From CAZCTC01 sp964501335 (GTDB taxonomy: Bacteria; Chloroflexota; Anaerolineae; B4-G1; SLSP01): DNA of 58,778 nt. Shown here piece after piece: positions 31,092 to 37,753 of this stretch. How positions within the stretch are numbered: position 1 is the stretch's first letter; every line of letters begins with the position of its first letter. Below the pieces are notes generated by a model that ran no database searches, was not told where the DNA came from, and worked only from the letters and a program-made list of their open reading frames with translations. The stretch covers positions 1 to 58,778 of the forward strand of contig CAZCTC010000048.1 in NCBI GenBank assembly GCA_964501335.1, in the 5' to 3' direction. Made by a program: the position numbers and the translations under genes.

Positions 31092-31631
31092 ATGCCCAAT
31101 TCCAAAGTCGAATTGCTCATGCATCCGGCCCGATTTCAGATTATGGAAGCATTGACCAGGACATCGCTGACCACTCAGGAGCTGGCCGATCGATTATCCA
31201 GCATTCCTAAATCTTCCATTTACCGTCATCTGCGCGTGTTGTTGGATGCGGGAATGGTTGAAGTCGTTGAGACGCGCCCAATCAAGGGTGTGGAAGAGAA
31301 AGTTTACCGATTGGCGAAGCCGCCGGTTATTGATAATGAGGATATGCAGAGTCTGAGCGCTGAAGAGAACCTTCAGTATTTCAATTCGTATCTGGCGACG
31401 TTGCTTCAAGGCTATTCCGATTATCTGGAGGCCAATCCGACGCTGGATATGTTGGCCGACCGGGCGGGATATACCGAGGTGATTGTCTATGCCAATACGG
31501 AGGAACTGGATCGGTTTGCAGAGGCGCTGCGCGAAGCTATCCGGCCGTTGGTGATGCAGGAACCCGGGAACGGGCGGCATACGCATAAGATCAGTGTGAT
31601 CACGCATCCGGTCAAGCGGCGGGATGAATGA
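31092..31631 (+). CDS. ArsR-like winged-helix regulator (HTH_20 type)
   Basis: A 179-residue regulator. The winged helix spans residues 1-80: LLMHPARFQIMEALTRTSLTTQELADRLSSIPKSSIYRHLRVLLDAGMVEVVETRPIKGVEEKVYRL. The remaining ~100 residues are helical (EENLQYFNSYLATLLQGYSDYLEANPTLDMLADRAGYTEVIVYANTEELDRFAEALREAIRPL) and likely serve dimerisation or ligand binding. There are no metal-binding cysteines, so it is not a metal sensor. Directly upstream is a 32-bp palindrome. It heads a co-directional series (PLDc_N protein, ABC ATPase, fused permease), which it may control, as seen in other ABC-exporter clusters. Confidence 0.83.
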   Translation: MPNSKVELLMHPARFQIMEALTRTSLTTQELADRLSSIPKSSIYRHLRVLLDAGMVEVVETRPIKGVEEKVYRLAKPPVIDNEDMQSLSAEENLQYFNSYLATLLQGYSDYLEANPTLDMLADRAGYTEVIVYANTEELDRFAEALREAIRPLVMQEPGNGRHTHKISVITHPVKRRDE

Positions 31632-31680
31632 AGGGAAGAGTGGAAGAGATGGAAGAATGGAAGAACGGAAGAATAAAACC
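31629..31680. repeat. GGAAGA-type short tandem repeat
   Basis: Units of about eight bases (GGAAGAGT, GGAAGAGAT, GGAAGAAT, GGAAGAAC) right after the preceding stop. A similar tract lies at 32046. Confidence 0.7.
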
Positions 31681-31795
31681 GTGTTTTTGCGCGCATTCTG
31701 ATGCGCGCAAAAACACAAACAAGAAACTCTCTCTGTTTATTCGGCGTGTCGCTTTTTAACGGGAAAGAGTCTGTTGCGGGGCGCGAAAATCTTAA
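31675..31795 (-). repeat. Family A element
   Basis: Reverse copy with hairpin at 31681-31716 (GTGTTTTTGCGCGCAT arms, loop TCTG), CTCTCTCTGTTTATTCGGCGTGTCGC and TTGCGGGGCGC. Nearly the same copy occurs at 32105, on the other side of the PLDc_N gene. Confidence 0.85.
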
Positions 31796-31837
31796 TCGGG
31801 CCCATAAAGATAAGCTGGAAACTTCAGGAGGTAAGCC

Positions 31838-32050
31838 ATGCAAGAACCGACCGGTGGATTTATGCAGTATTTGCCCTTTGTGATCCCGATTGTGGTGTTG
31901 CAATTGGGACTGGCGATCTATTCGTTGATCGATCTTTCGAAGCAGGCGCGGGTGCGCTGGTTCAATAAGTGGATCTGGGCCGCGATTATCATCTTTGGCG
32001 AATTGGTAGGACCGCTGGTCTATCTTTTTTGGGGACGTCAGGAAGAGTGA
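31838..32050 (+). CDS. PLDc_N-domain small membrane protein
   Basis: A 70-residue membrane protein with two hydrophobic segments (LPFVIPIVVLQLGLAIYSLIDL, about 12-33, and WIWAAIIIFGELVGPLVYLFWG, about 45-66) separated by a short charged loop. This matches the PLDc_N family, which in Bacillus subtilis includes YxlE, encoded next to the ABC exporter YxlFG. AGGAGGT precedes the ATG. Here too the next genes are an ABC ATPase and a permease. A regulatory or assembly role for the transporter is inferred from this context only. Confidence 0.85.
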   Translation: MQEPTGGFMQYLPFVIPIVVLQLGLAIYSLIDLSKQARVRWFNKWIWAAIIIFGELVGPLVYLFWGRQEE

Positions 32051-32104
32051 AGACTGGAAGAACGGAAGATTGGAAGATTGGAAGATTGGAAGATTGGAAG
32101 AATA
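32046..32104. repeat. GGAAGATT octamer tandem repeat
   Basis: About six units of the type GGAAGATT head to tail, overlapping the end of the small membrane protein gene. Replication slippage at this tract would be expected. Confidence 0.8.
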
Positions 32105-32218
32105 AAACCGTGTTTTTGCGCGCATTCTGATGCGCGCAAAAACACAAACAAGAAATTCTCTCTGTTTATTCGGCGTGTCGCTTTTTAACTGGAAAGTGTC
32201 TGTTGCGGGATGTTAATC
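32105..32218 (-). repeat. Family A element
   Basis: Reverse copy, hairpin at 32110-32145 (GTGTTTTTGCGCGCAT arms, loop TCTG), TTATTCGGCGTGTCGC, TTGCGGGATG. Almost identical to the copy at 31675, including the upstream GGAAGA tract, so the region was probably duplicated. Confidence 0.85.
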
Positions 32219-32270
32219 TGCCCGCCTCTCGGGCGAGAATGTGAATGGGCAGTGATTGAAAGGGTGTCTT

Positions 32271-33215
32271 ATGATGAGTCAGATTGAAGGTGCAGCGATT
32301 CGGTGTGAAGGGTTGACCAAACACTATGGGACCGTCACGGCTTTGCAGGATTTGAATCTGGCGGTCCCTTACGGTTCGATTTTTGGTTTTCTGGGGCGTA
32401 ACGGTGCCGGCAAGACGACGACGATGCGTTTGTTGACCGGACTGGCGCATCCGACCAGCGGTAAGGCCTGGATCGCGGGTGTGGAAACGACCAACGGCGA
32501 CAGCCGCGCGCGGGAGCAGTTCGGTTATCTGCCTCAGGCGCCGGCTTTCTACAACTGGATGTCGCCGCAGGAATACCTCACTTATGCCGGGCAGCTGTTC
32601 GGCATTCCCGATGTCGAGTTGAAAAAACGGATCGAGGAGATCCTGGATCAGGTCGGCCTGAAGGCGGCGGCGCGGCGGCGGATCGGCGGTTTTTCCGGCG
32701 GGATGCATCAGCGATTGGGGATTGCGCAGGCGTTGTTGCATCGGCCGCCGGTGTTGTTGCTCGATGAACCGACCAGCGCGCTCGATCCGGCCGGACGGCA
32801 TGAGATGCTGGAGTTGATTGCGGGGCTGCGGGGGCAGGTGACGGTCTTTTTCTCCAGCCATATCCTCGATGATGTGGAACGGATTTGCGATACCGTGGCT
32901 ATTATCCATAGCGGCCGGCTGCTGTTGGTGGAAGAGCGTGAGGCGTTGATGCAGCGTTATGCGGCGAATATGGCCGTGTTGGAACTCGATACCGCTGCGG
33001 GGCTGCCGCCGGAGAGTTTCCTGGCGACGCTCAAGGCTCAGCCGTGGGTGGAGAACGTTACGCAGGAGAATTTTGTTTTTCGGGTGGTGGCCCGGGATAT
33101 GGATCAGGGTAAACGGCAATTGTTGCCGCTGGTGGTGCAAGCGGGACTGCTCGTGGCCCGGTATGAGTGGGTGCGCCCGACGCTGGAAGAGATATTCCTC
33201 GAAGTCAGCGCCTGA
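32271..33215 (+). CDS. ABC-2 type transporter ATP-binding subunit
   Basis: A 314-residue ATPase. Walker A GRNGAGKTT (about 44-52), Q-loop GYLPQAPAFYNWMSPQEYL, signature FSGGMHQRLGIAQALL, Walker B PPVLLLDEPTSALD, and H-loop SSHILDDVERI are all intact. The C-terminal extension (about 225-314) is the usual CcmA/YxlF-type domain. It drives the membrane protein encoded 30 bp downstream. The start is the ATG at 32271, with AAAGGG upstream. The substrate is unknown. Together with the preceding PLDc_N gene the order matches the YxlE-YxlF-YxlG arrangement. Confidence 0.92.
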   Translation: MMSQIEGAAIRCEGLTKHYGTVTALQDLNLAVPYGSIFGFLGRNGAGKTTTMRLLTGLAHPTSGKAWIAGVETTNGDSRAREQFGYLPQAPAFYNWMSPQEYLTYAGQLFGIPDVELKKRIEEILDQVGLKAAARRRIGGFSGGMHQRLGIAQALLHRPPVLLLDEPTSALDPAGRHEMLELIAGLRGQVTVFFSSHILDDVERICDTVAIIHSGRLLLVEEREALMQRYAANMAVLELDTAAGLPPESFLATLKAQPWVENVTQENFVFRVVARDMDQGKRQLLPLVVQAGLLVARYEWVRPTLEEIFLEVSA

Positions 33216-33245
33216 GGTGAAGGATACGAAAGGCGGTAGCGGATT

Positions 33246-34814
33246 ATGTTAGCGTTTACTTATTCGATTTCGGTTGCATTGATGATTCTGGCTCCGATTG
33301 CCATTGCCGTAATTCTGCGGCGGCGGATGCAGGTGCCGTGGTTTTTGTTTCTGGTCGGTTCGGCGACCTTCTTCGGGTCGCAGGTGGTCCATATTCCTTT
33401 AAATAACTGGCTGACGGAGCTGGGCGTGCTTTCTGCGGATATCTATGAAGGCGAGCTGTGGCGGACGGCTTTGATTATGGGGCTGACGGCAGGGCTGTGT
33501 GAGGAGCTTGCGCGGACCGTGGGCTATGCGTTGCTGCGGCGCTGGCGGCGTTTCGAGCACGGGTTGATGATGGGCATCGGTCACGGCGGGTTCGAGGCGA
33601 TGTTTTTCGGCGGCGCGTTGACCGCTCTGACGGTTGGCTCGCTTTTGTCCGTCCAGGGTATGGATCTGAGCGAGTTGCATCTGTCGCCGGATCAACTGGC
33701 GGCTTTGAATATGCAGCAGAATATGTTTCTCTCGTCTCCGTGGCTGGCTTTTTGGCCGTTGCTGGAGCGGTTGTTGGCGATGACGCTCCATGTGATCTGT
33801 TCGATGATGGTGTGGCGGGCCTTTGAGAAGCACAATGCGGGCTATGTCGTGTTGGCGATCGCCTATCATGCGCTGCTGGATTTTGGGGCGGTCACGGCGC
33901 GGCAATACAACTGGTCGGTGGAGGCGATGGAAGGCGCCTTTGCGCTCATTCTGGTTCCCGGCGTGATCTGGCTCTGGTGGATCCGGCCTAAAGGCGAGAA
34001 GGCGCGTGTGCATTCTGTGGCTCCATTGCGGATTGAATGGCGGGCTTTTACCGTGGCCTGTCGTAAGGAGTGGATGCAGTTGTGGCGCACCCGGCGGGTG
34101 ATTGTGGTGGGCATGGTTTTCCTGTTGTTCGGCTTTTTTTCGCCGCTGTCCGCGAAGTTTATGCCGGAGATCATCAAGTCAATGCCGGGGGCGGAGCAAT
34201 TTGCGTCCCTGGTCCCGACGCCGACTGTGAAAGATGCGTTGGAGCAGTATATCAAAAACCTGACGCAGTTCGGTTTTATCCTGGCGGTGTTGTTGGGAAT
34301 GGGCGCCGTGGCGGGGGAGAAGGAACATGGGGCTGCGGCGTTGATTCTGAGCAAGCCGCTGCCGCGTTGGGCTTTTGTGCTGAGTAAGTTTGTAGCGCAG
34401 GCGGCGCTTTATGCGCTGGGTTTTGTCCTGTCGATGGCGGCGACTTACGGGTATACATTGATGCTTTTCGGCCCGGTGGATCTGGGGAGCTTCCTGGTTT
34501 GCAATTTGTTGTTGCTGCTCTGGTTGCTGGTCTTTGTGGCGATCACATTGTTGGGCAGTTCTCTGGGCGGTGGGACCGGGGCGGCGGCCGGGATTGGATT
34601 TGGCGGTTCGGTGCTGGTTTTGCTGGCCGGCAATTTGCCCTATGTGGGTCCTGTCATGCCGACGATATTGACGGCCCTGGCGGCACAGATTGGATTTGGA
34701 GTGGGCGACAAAGCGGCGGATATGTCCGGGGTGGGGGCCGTGGCAGGTGCTTTTGTGTTGATTGCGCTGGCGTTGATCGGAGCGCTGGCTTCGTTTGAGC
34801 GGCAGGAGTTATAG
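33246..34814 (+). CDS. Fusion of YhfC-like intramembrane protease domain and ABC-2 permease
   Basis: A 522-residue polytopic membrane protein of two parts. Residues 1-~245 match the YhfC family of putative glutamic-type intramembrane peptidases: GLCEELARTVGY (Glu86, Glu87), GIGHGGFEAMFFGG (His113, Glu117) and YHALLDFGAV supply the expected polar membrane residues. Residues ~265-522 are an ABC-2 permease: ACRKEWMQLWRTRRVIVVGMVFLLFGFFSPLSAKFMPEII, then GEKEHGAAALILSKPLPRWAFVLSKF and further membrane helices. It would pair with the ATPase just upstream. The fusion is in frame with no sign of an assembly error. It suggests that substrate cleavage and export are coupled, for example of a peptide or lipoprotein fragment. 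Confidence 0.85.
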   Translation: MLAFTYSISVALMILAPIAIAVILRRRMQVPWFLFLVGSATFFGSQVVHIPLNNWLTELGVLSADIYEGELWRTALIMGLTAGLCEELARTVGYALLRRWRRFEHGLMMGIGHGGFEAMFFGGALTALTVGSLLSVQGMDLSELHLSPDQLAALNMQQNMFLSSPWLAFWPLLERLLAMTLHVICSMMVWRAFEKHNAGYVVLAIAYHALLDFGAVTARQYNWSVEAMEGAFALILVPGVIWLWWIRPKGEKARVHSVAPLRIEWRAFTVACRKEWMQLWRTRRVIVVGMVFLLFGFFSPLSAKFMPEIIKSMPGAEQFASLVPTPTVKDALEQYIKNLTQFGFILAVLLGMGAVAGEKEHGAAALILSKPLPRWAFVLSKFVAQAALYALGFVLSMAATYGYTLMLFGPVDLGSFLVCNLLLLLWLLVFVAITLLGSSLGGGTGAAAGIGFGGSVLVLLAGNLPYVGPVMPTILTALAAQIGFGVGDKAADMSGVGAVAGAFVLIALALIGALASFERQEL

Positions 34815-34869
34815 AGAGAGGGATTTCACCACAGATATGGAGATGAGGGTGAGGGCTCAGAGAGTGTCA

Positions 34870-35005
34870 CCGGGGCGGTTCTGGAAAAGGTCCATGTTTT
34901 GGCGCGCCTTCTGAGGCGCGCCAAAACATAAACAAAAAGCCTCTCCCCCGATCCAGCGCGGCGTTTCTCTCAGGGAATGCATCATTTGCGGGACGCTACA
35001 AGTCC
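34870..35005 (-). repeat. Family A element
   Basis: Reverse copy with hairpin at 34894-34929 (arms ATGTTTTGGCGCGCCT, loop TCTG), CCTCTCCCCCGATCCAGCGCGGCG and TTGCGGGACGCTACA. After it, to 35120, I see only a GCATGCGGGG segment and a TATAAT-like sequence at about 35068. Confidence 0.85.
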
Positions 35006-35120
35006 GGGCTATTTTCAGGACAGAAGCGCATGCGGGGGGCGGCACCCTGAAGGATGCGCTTTTTTCTATAATTTAAGTACAATAGCGGCACCGGGAAAAT
35101 TCACAGGAGGCCACGGAACC

Positions 35121-35648
35121 ATGACCATCATTAAAATCATCGGTGTGGTTATATTGGGAGGGATCGGGTTATCTGCTTTAGTGGGAGTGATTCGCGGGAT
35201 TTTCTTGAGAGATATTAAACGTATCGGCGTTGCAATCTCTTCCGGTTTTGTGGGGCTGCTGATTGGTGCGGGAATTTTTGTCTTGTTCTGGTTTGGCTTT
35301 GCTTTTTCTGAGCCGCCGGAACGTTTCGGCAGTGCTTTGAAAGCCGGGGATGAGGATGCGGCTTATGCTTTGTTGACCGAGGGGCTTCAGTCGGATTTTG
35401 ACGGTCGCGATGGGATGATGGATTGGTCGAAGCGGATGCAGCCAGAAAGTTGGTTCTTTTGGGGCAGCTGTGGGGTGGATAATGCGGGCATTATTGAAGG
35501 ATCTGGTAAGCTGTCGAGCGGAGAGGGTTATAATATTCGTTTCAGCGTGCGCAAAGTGGATGATGAATGGCTGATTCAGGGTATTGAATGGGAGGGAGAA
35601 AGTTTCCATCGTTTGGGGAAGATCGTGTATGTAGACTGCTCGGACTGA
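35121..35648 (+). CDS. Membrane-anchored protein with NTF2-like domain
   Basis: A 175-residue protein. Two membrane helices come first (IIKIIGVVILGGIGLSALVGVI and VGLLIGAGIFVLFWFGFAF). A ~110-residue outer domain follows, beginning FGSALKAGDEDAAYALLTEGLQSDFDGRDGMMDW and ending VRKVDDEWLIQGIEWEGESFHRLG. The pattern of helical hairpin followed by strands ending W-L-I-x-x-I is that of DUF4878/NTF2-like domains. AGGAGG precedes the ATG. Function is unknown. It converges with mnmA, with a strong hairpin between them. Confidence 0.75.
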   Translation: MTIIKIIGVVILGGIGLSALVGVIRGIFLRDIKRIGVAISSGFVGLLIGAGIFVLFWFGFAFSEPPERFGSALKAGDEDAAYALLTEGLQSDFDGRDGMMDWSKRMQPESWFFWGSCGVDNAGIIEGSGKLSSGEGYNIRFSVRKVDDEWLIQGIEWEGESFHRLGKIVYVDCSD

Positions 35649-35663
35649 GCTGCGGCTATTTAA

Positions 35664-35706
35664 ATTATGTCTTCGCGTGCTTCTCAGGAGCGCGCGAAGA
35701 CATAAT
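35664..35706. terminator. Bidirectional hairpin between converging genes
   Basis: Arms ATTATGTCTTCGCGTGCT and its complement with one G-T pair and loop TCTCAGG. It occupies almost the whole gap between the two stop codons, so it can terminate both genes. The arms differ from every family A hairpin here. Confidence 0.8.
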
Positions 35707-35710
35707 CTTT

Positions 35711-36766
35711 TTATCCGGTCTGGATAAAGCCGCCACCCAGCGCTTCTTCTCCTTCATAGAAGACCAGAGATTGTCCAGGCGTGACGCCGCGCTGCGGTGC
35801 GGCGAAGACAACTCTCGCTTCGGTTTCGGATTCCAGCTTAATTTCGGCGGGAACCGGAGCAGCACGGTAACGGATCTGGACGCCGGCGGTAAAATGTTCG
35901 GCCGGCGGCTTTCCGGCGGTAAAGACGACTGAATCAAGGCGACATTCGGGGCGCGTCAATTGTTCTGCGCTGCCGACGATCACGGCATTTTGTTCGGGAT
36001 CGAGCCGCAGGACGTAGAGTCGTTCTCCGGTTGCAATTCCCAATCCTTCTCGCTGTCCCACCGTGTAAAAGGGTAGACCTCGATGTTCGCCCAGCTTGCG
36101 GCCGTTTTCATCGTAGATGGGACCGGGTTGCAGAGCTTCCGGGCGAATGGATTCCAACAGTGTGCGGTAATTTCCACCGCTTAAGAAACAGAGATCCTGG
36201 CTGTCGGAACGGGACATGGCGGGCAGGTCCCATGTGCGGGCCAGTTCTCGGATCTGGGCCTTGTCTTCATAATCGCCCAGCGGCATTTTCAGGCGGCGAA
36301 GAACGGATTGATTCAGGCGATAGAGGACGTAGGATTGATCCCGGGCGGCGCAGCGGGCCCGGATGAGCCGGGCTCTTTCGTTGTCGCGGGCGATGCGGGC
36401 GTAATGCCCGGTGGCGATCCATTCGGCGCCGATGCGATCCGCTTCTTCGATCAAGGCGGCGAATTTGATGGTGGGATTGCAGGTGATGCAGGGATTGGGA
36501 GTTCGGCCGCGGGCGTAGGCATCAGCGAACGCTTCAACGACATCATGGTAGAAACGTTCTTGTAGATCGACGATGGTGAAGGGTATGCCGAGAGCCCGGG
36601 CCACACCGGCGGCGCTTTCGAACATATCGGTGGGGGGAAGTGAGGCTTCGCGCCACAGGCGAAGGGTAACGCCGTAGACTTCAAAACCTTCTCGAAGCAA
36701 CAATCCCGCAGTGACGGCGCTGTCGACGCCGCCGCTCATGGCGATGATAACGCGATCAGAAGCCAA
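35711..36766 (-). CDS. mnmA: tRNA-specific 2-thiouridylase MnmA
   Basis: A 351-residue enzyme that thiolates U34 of tRNA for Lys, Glu and Gln. The PP-loop SGGVDS is at residues 11-16, catalytic Cys93 in NPCITC and Cys193 in DLCFL. TGHYARI and YTVGQREGLGIA are further family motifs, and the C-terminal beta-barrel (from about 270) binds tRNA. The start is a TTG at 36766: GAGGTGCC lies upstream and no earlier ATG exists. The protein is slightly shorter than usual in the N-terminal insertion. It is a housekeeping gene and stands alone here. Confidence 0.93.
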   Translation of the reverse strand: MASDRVIIAMSGGVDSAVTAGLLLREGFEVYGVTLRLWREASLPPTDMFESAAGVARALGIPFTIVDLQERFYHDVVEAFADAYARGRTPNPCITCNPTIKFAALIEEADRIGAEWIATGHYARIARDNERARLIRARCAARDQSYVLYRLNQSVLRRLKMPLGDYEDKAQIRELARTWDLPAMSRSDSQDLCFLSGGNYRTLLESIRPEALQPGPIYDENGRKLGEHRGLPFYTVGQREGLGIATGERLYVLRLDPEQNAVIVGSAEQLTRPECRLDSVVFTAGKPPAEHFTAGVQIRYRAAPVPAEIKLESETEARVVFAAPQRGVTPGQSLVFYEGEEALGGGFIQTG

Positions 36767-36834
36767 GCTGGCACCTCACTTGAATGACAATCCTGAATGA
36801 ACCGGGCTATTGTAATGCAAAATGGAGGAAATTG

Positions 36835-36965
36835 CCACCTGTGCGGTTAGCGTGGAAAACAGGCGAAAGAAAAATGAATAAAAATAATTCTCTCTGCCTG
36901 CTTCGCACAGTGCGTCGTTTTTTACCTGGAAAGTGCCTGTTGCGGGATGCTAACGAGCTTATCTC
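36835..36965 (-). repeat. Family A element lacking the hairpin
   Basis: Reverse copy with CACCTGTGCGGTTAGCG, AATAATTCTCTCTGCCTGCTTCGC, GTGCGTCGTTTTTTACCTGG and TTGCGGGATGC. The hairpin has been cleanly lost: GAAAGAAAAATGAATAAAAATAATTC joins the two flanks. Confidence 0.8.
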
Positions 36966-37002
36966 ACCGGTTGAAATATTGTTCACATCATAAGGAGGTT
37001 TT

Positions 37003-37578
37003 ATGAACGTTCCTTGGTTGGTGGTTGCCGGATTCTTTTTGTGGATGGTAGTTTATTGGAAGGGGGGCCTGTTAATCGTAATGGATCTGATCCGGGTTTG
37101 GAAATCCCCTCAAACTGGTTGGGATGCGCCGCTGCTGGTCCTTATGACTGTGGGAGCCATGGTTGTGACGATTGCAGCTTTGTGGATGAGTTTCAATCCA
37201 GAAGAAGGTTTCGGGAGATCCTTTTTTGCTTTGATTGGAGCCCCGGCGGTTTTTTCTGGGATTGGAGGGACTTTTTATTGCCGTTATTATCTGGGACGAT
37301 GCTGGACGGCGCAAACGAAGGTTTCCGATGAGCATCAGGTGATCAGCTCGGGGCCTTATGGATGGGTGCGGCATCCGATTTATACGGCGGCGATTGTATT
37401 GTATGTGGGAATGGGGATGGTTTTTCCGGTGTGGTGGAATCTCATAGCGGTGGGGTGTGTGGTGGGGGGATATATTTTCAAGGCGTATGATGAAGATCGT
37501 TATTTACAGAAGAGTTTGACGGGGTATTCGGAATATGCTCAGCGCGTGCCTTATCGGCTGGTGCCGGGGATCTGGTAA
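37003..37578 (+). CDS. ICMT/PEMT-like membrane methyltransferase
   Basis: A 191-residue membrane protein with about five helices and the C-terminal motif GPYGWVRHPIYTAAIVLYVGMGM, followed by AYDEDRYLQKSLTGYSEYAQRVPYRLVPGIW. This is the SAM-binding signature (RHP-x-Y, then E-E/D-x-x-L) of isoprenylcysteine carboxyl methyltransferase and phospholipid methyltransferase families. In bacteria the substrate is usually a lipid or small lipophilic molecule. AAGGAGG precedes the ATG. Neighbouring genes do not suggest a pathway. Confidence 0.85.
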   Translation: MNVPWLVVAGFFLWMVVYWKGGLLIVMDLIRVWKSPQTGWDAPLLVLMTVGAMVVTIAALWMSFNPEEGFGRSFFALIGAPAVFSGIGGTFYCRYYLGRCWTAQTKVSDEHQVISSGPYGWVRHPIYTAAIVLYVGMGMVFPVWWNLIAVGCVVGGYIFKAYDEDRYLQKSLTGYSEYAQRVPYRLVPGIW

Positions 37579-37584
37579 TCTGTG

Positions 37585-37712
37585 CGGTGGATATTTGTAA
37601 CGTCTCGCAAATGGACTTTTTCCCAGACTAACCGCACAGGTCGAATTTTTTGTTCATAATTTGGGCGGCTTCAGAAAGCCGCCCAAATTACGAACTTTTT
37701 CGGAGGATTGTT
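37585..37712 (+). repeat. Rearranged family A element
   Basis: AACGTCTCGCAAATGGACTTTTTCCC, the terminal motif ACTAACCGCACAGGTCG, then a hairpin at 37652-37695 (core TAATTTGGGCGGCTT, loop CAGA). The order differs from normal copies: the terminal inverted repeat comes before the hairpin, as if two copies had recombined. Confidence 0.7.
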
Positions 37713-37753
37713 TTTTGTCGGATAGGGTGCGCCGATCAGGAAGATGGAAGTTT

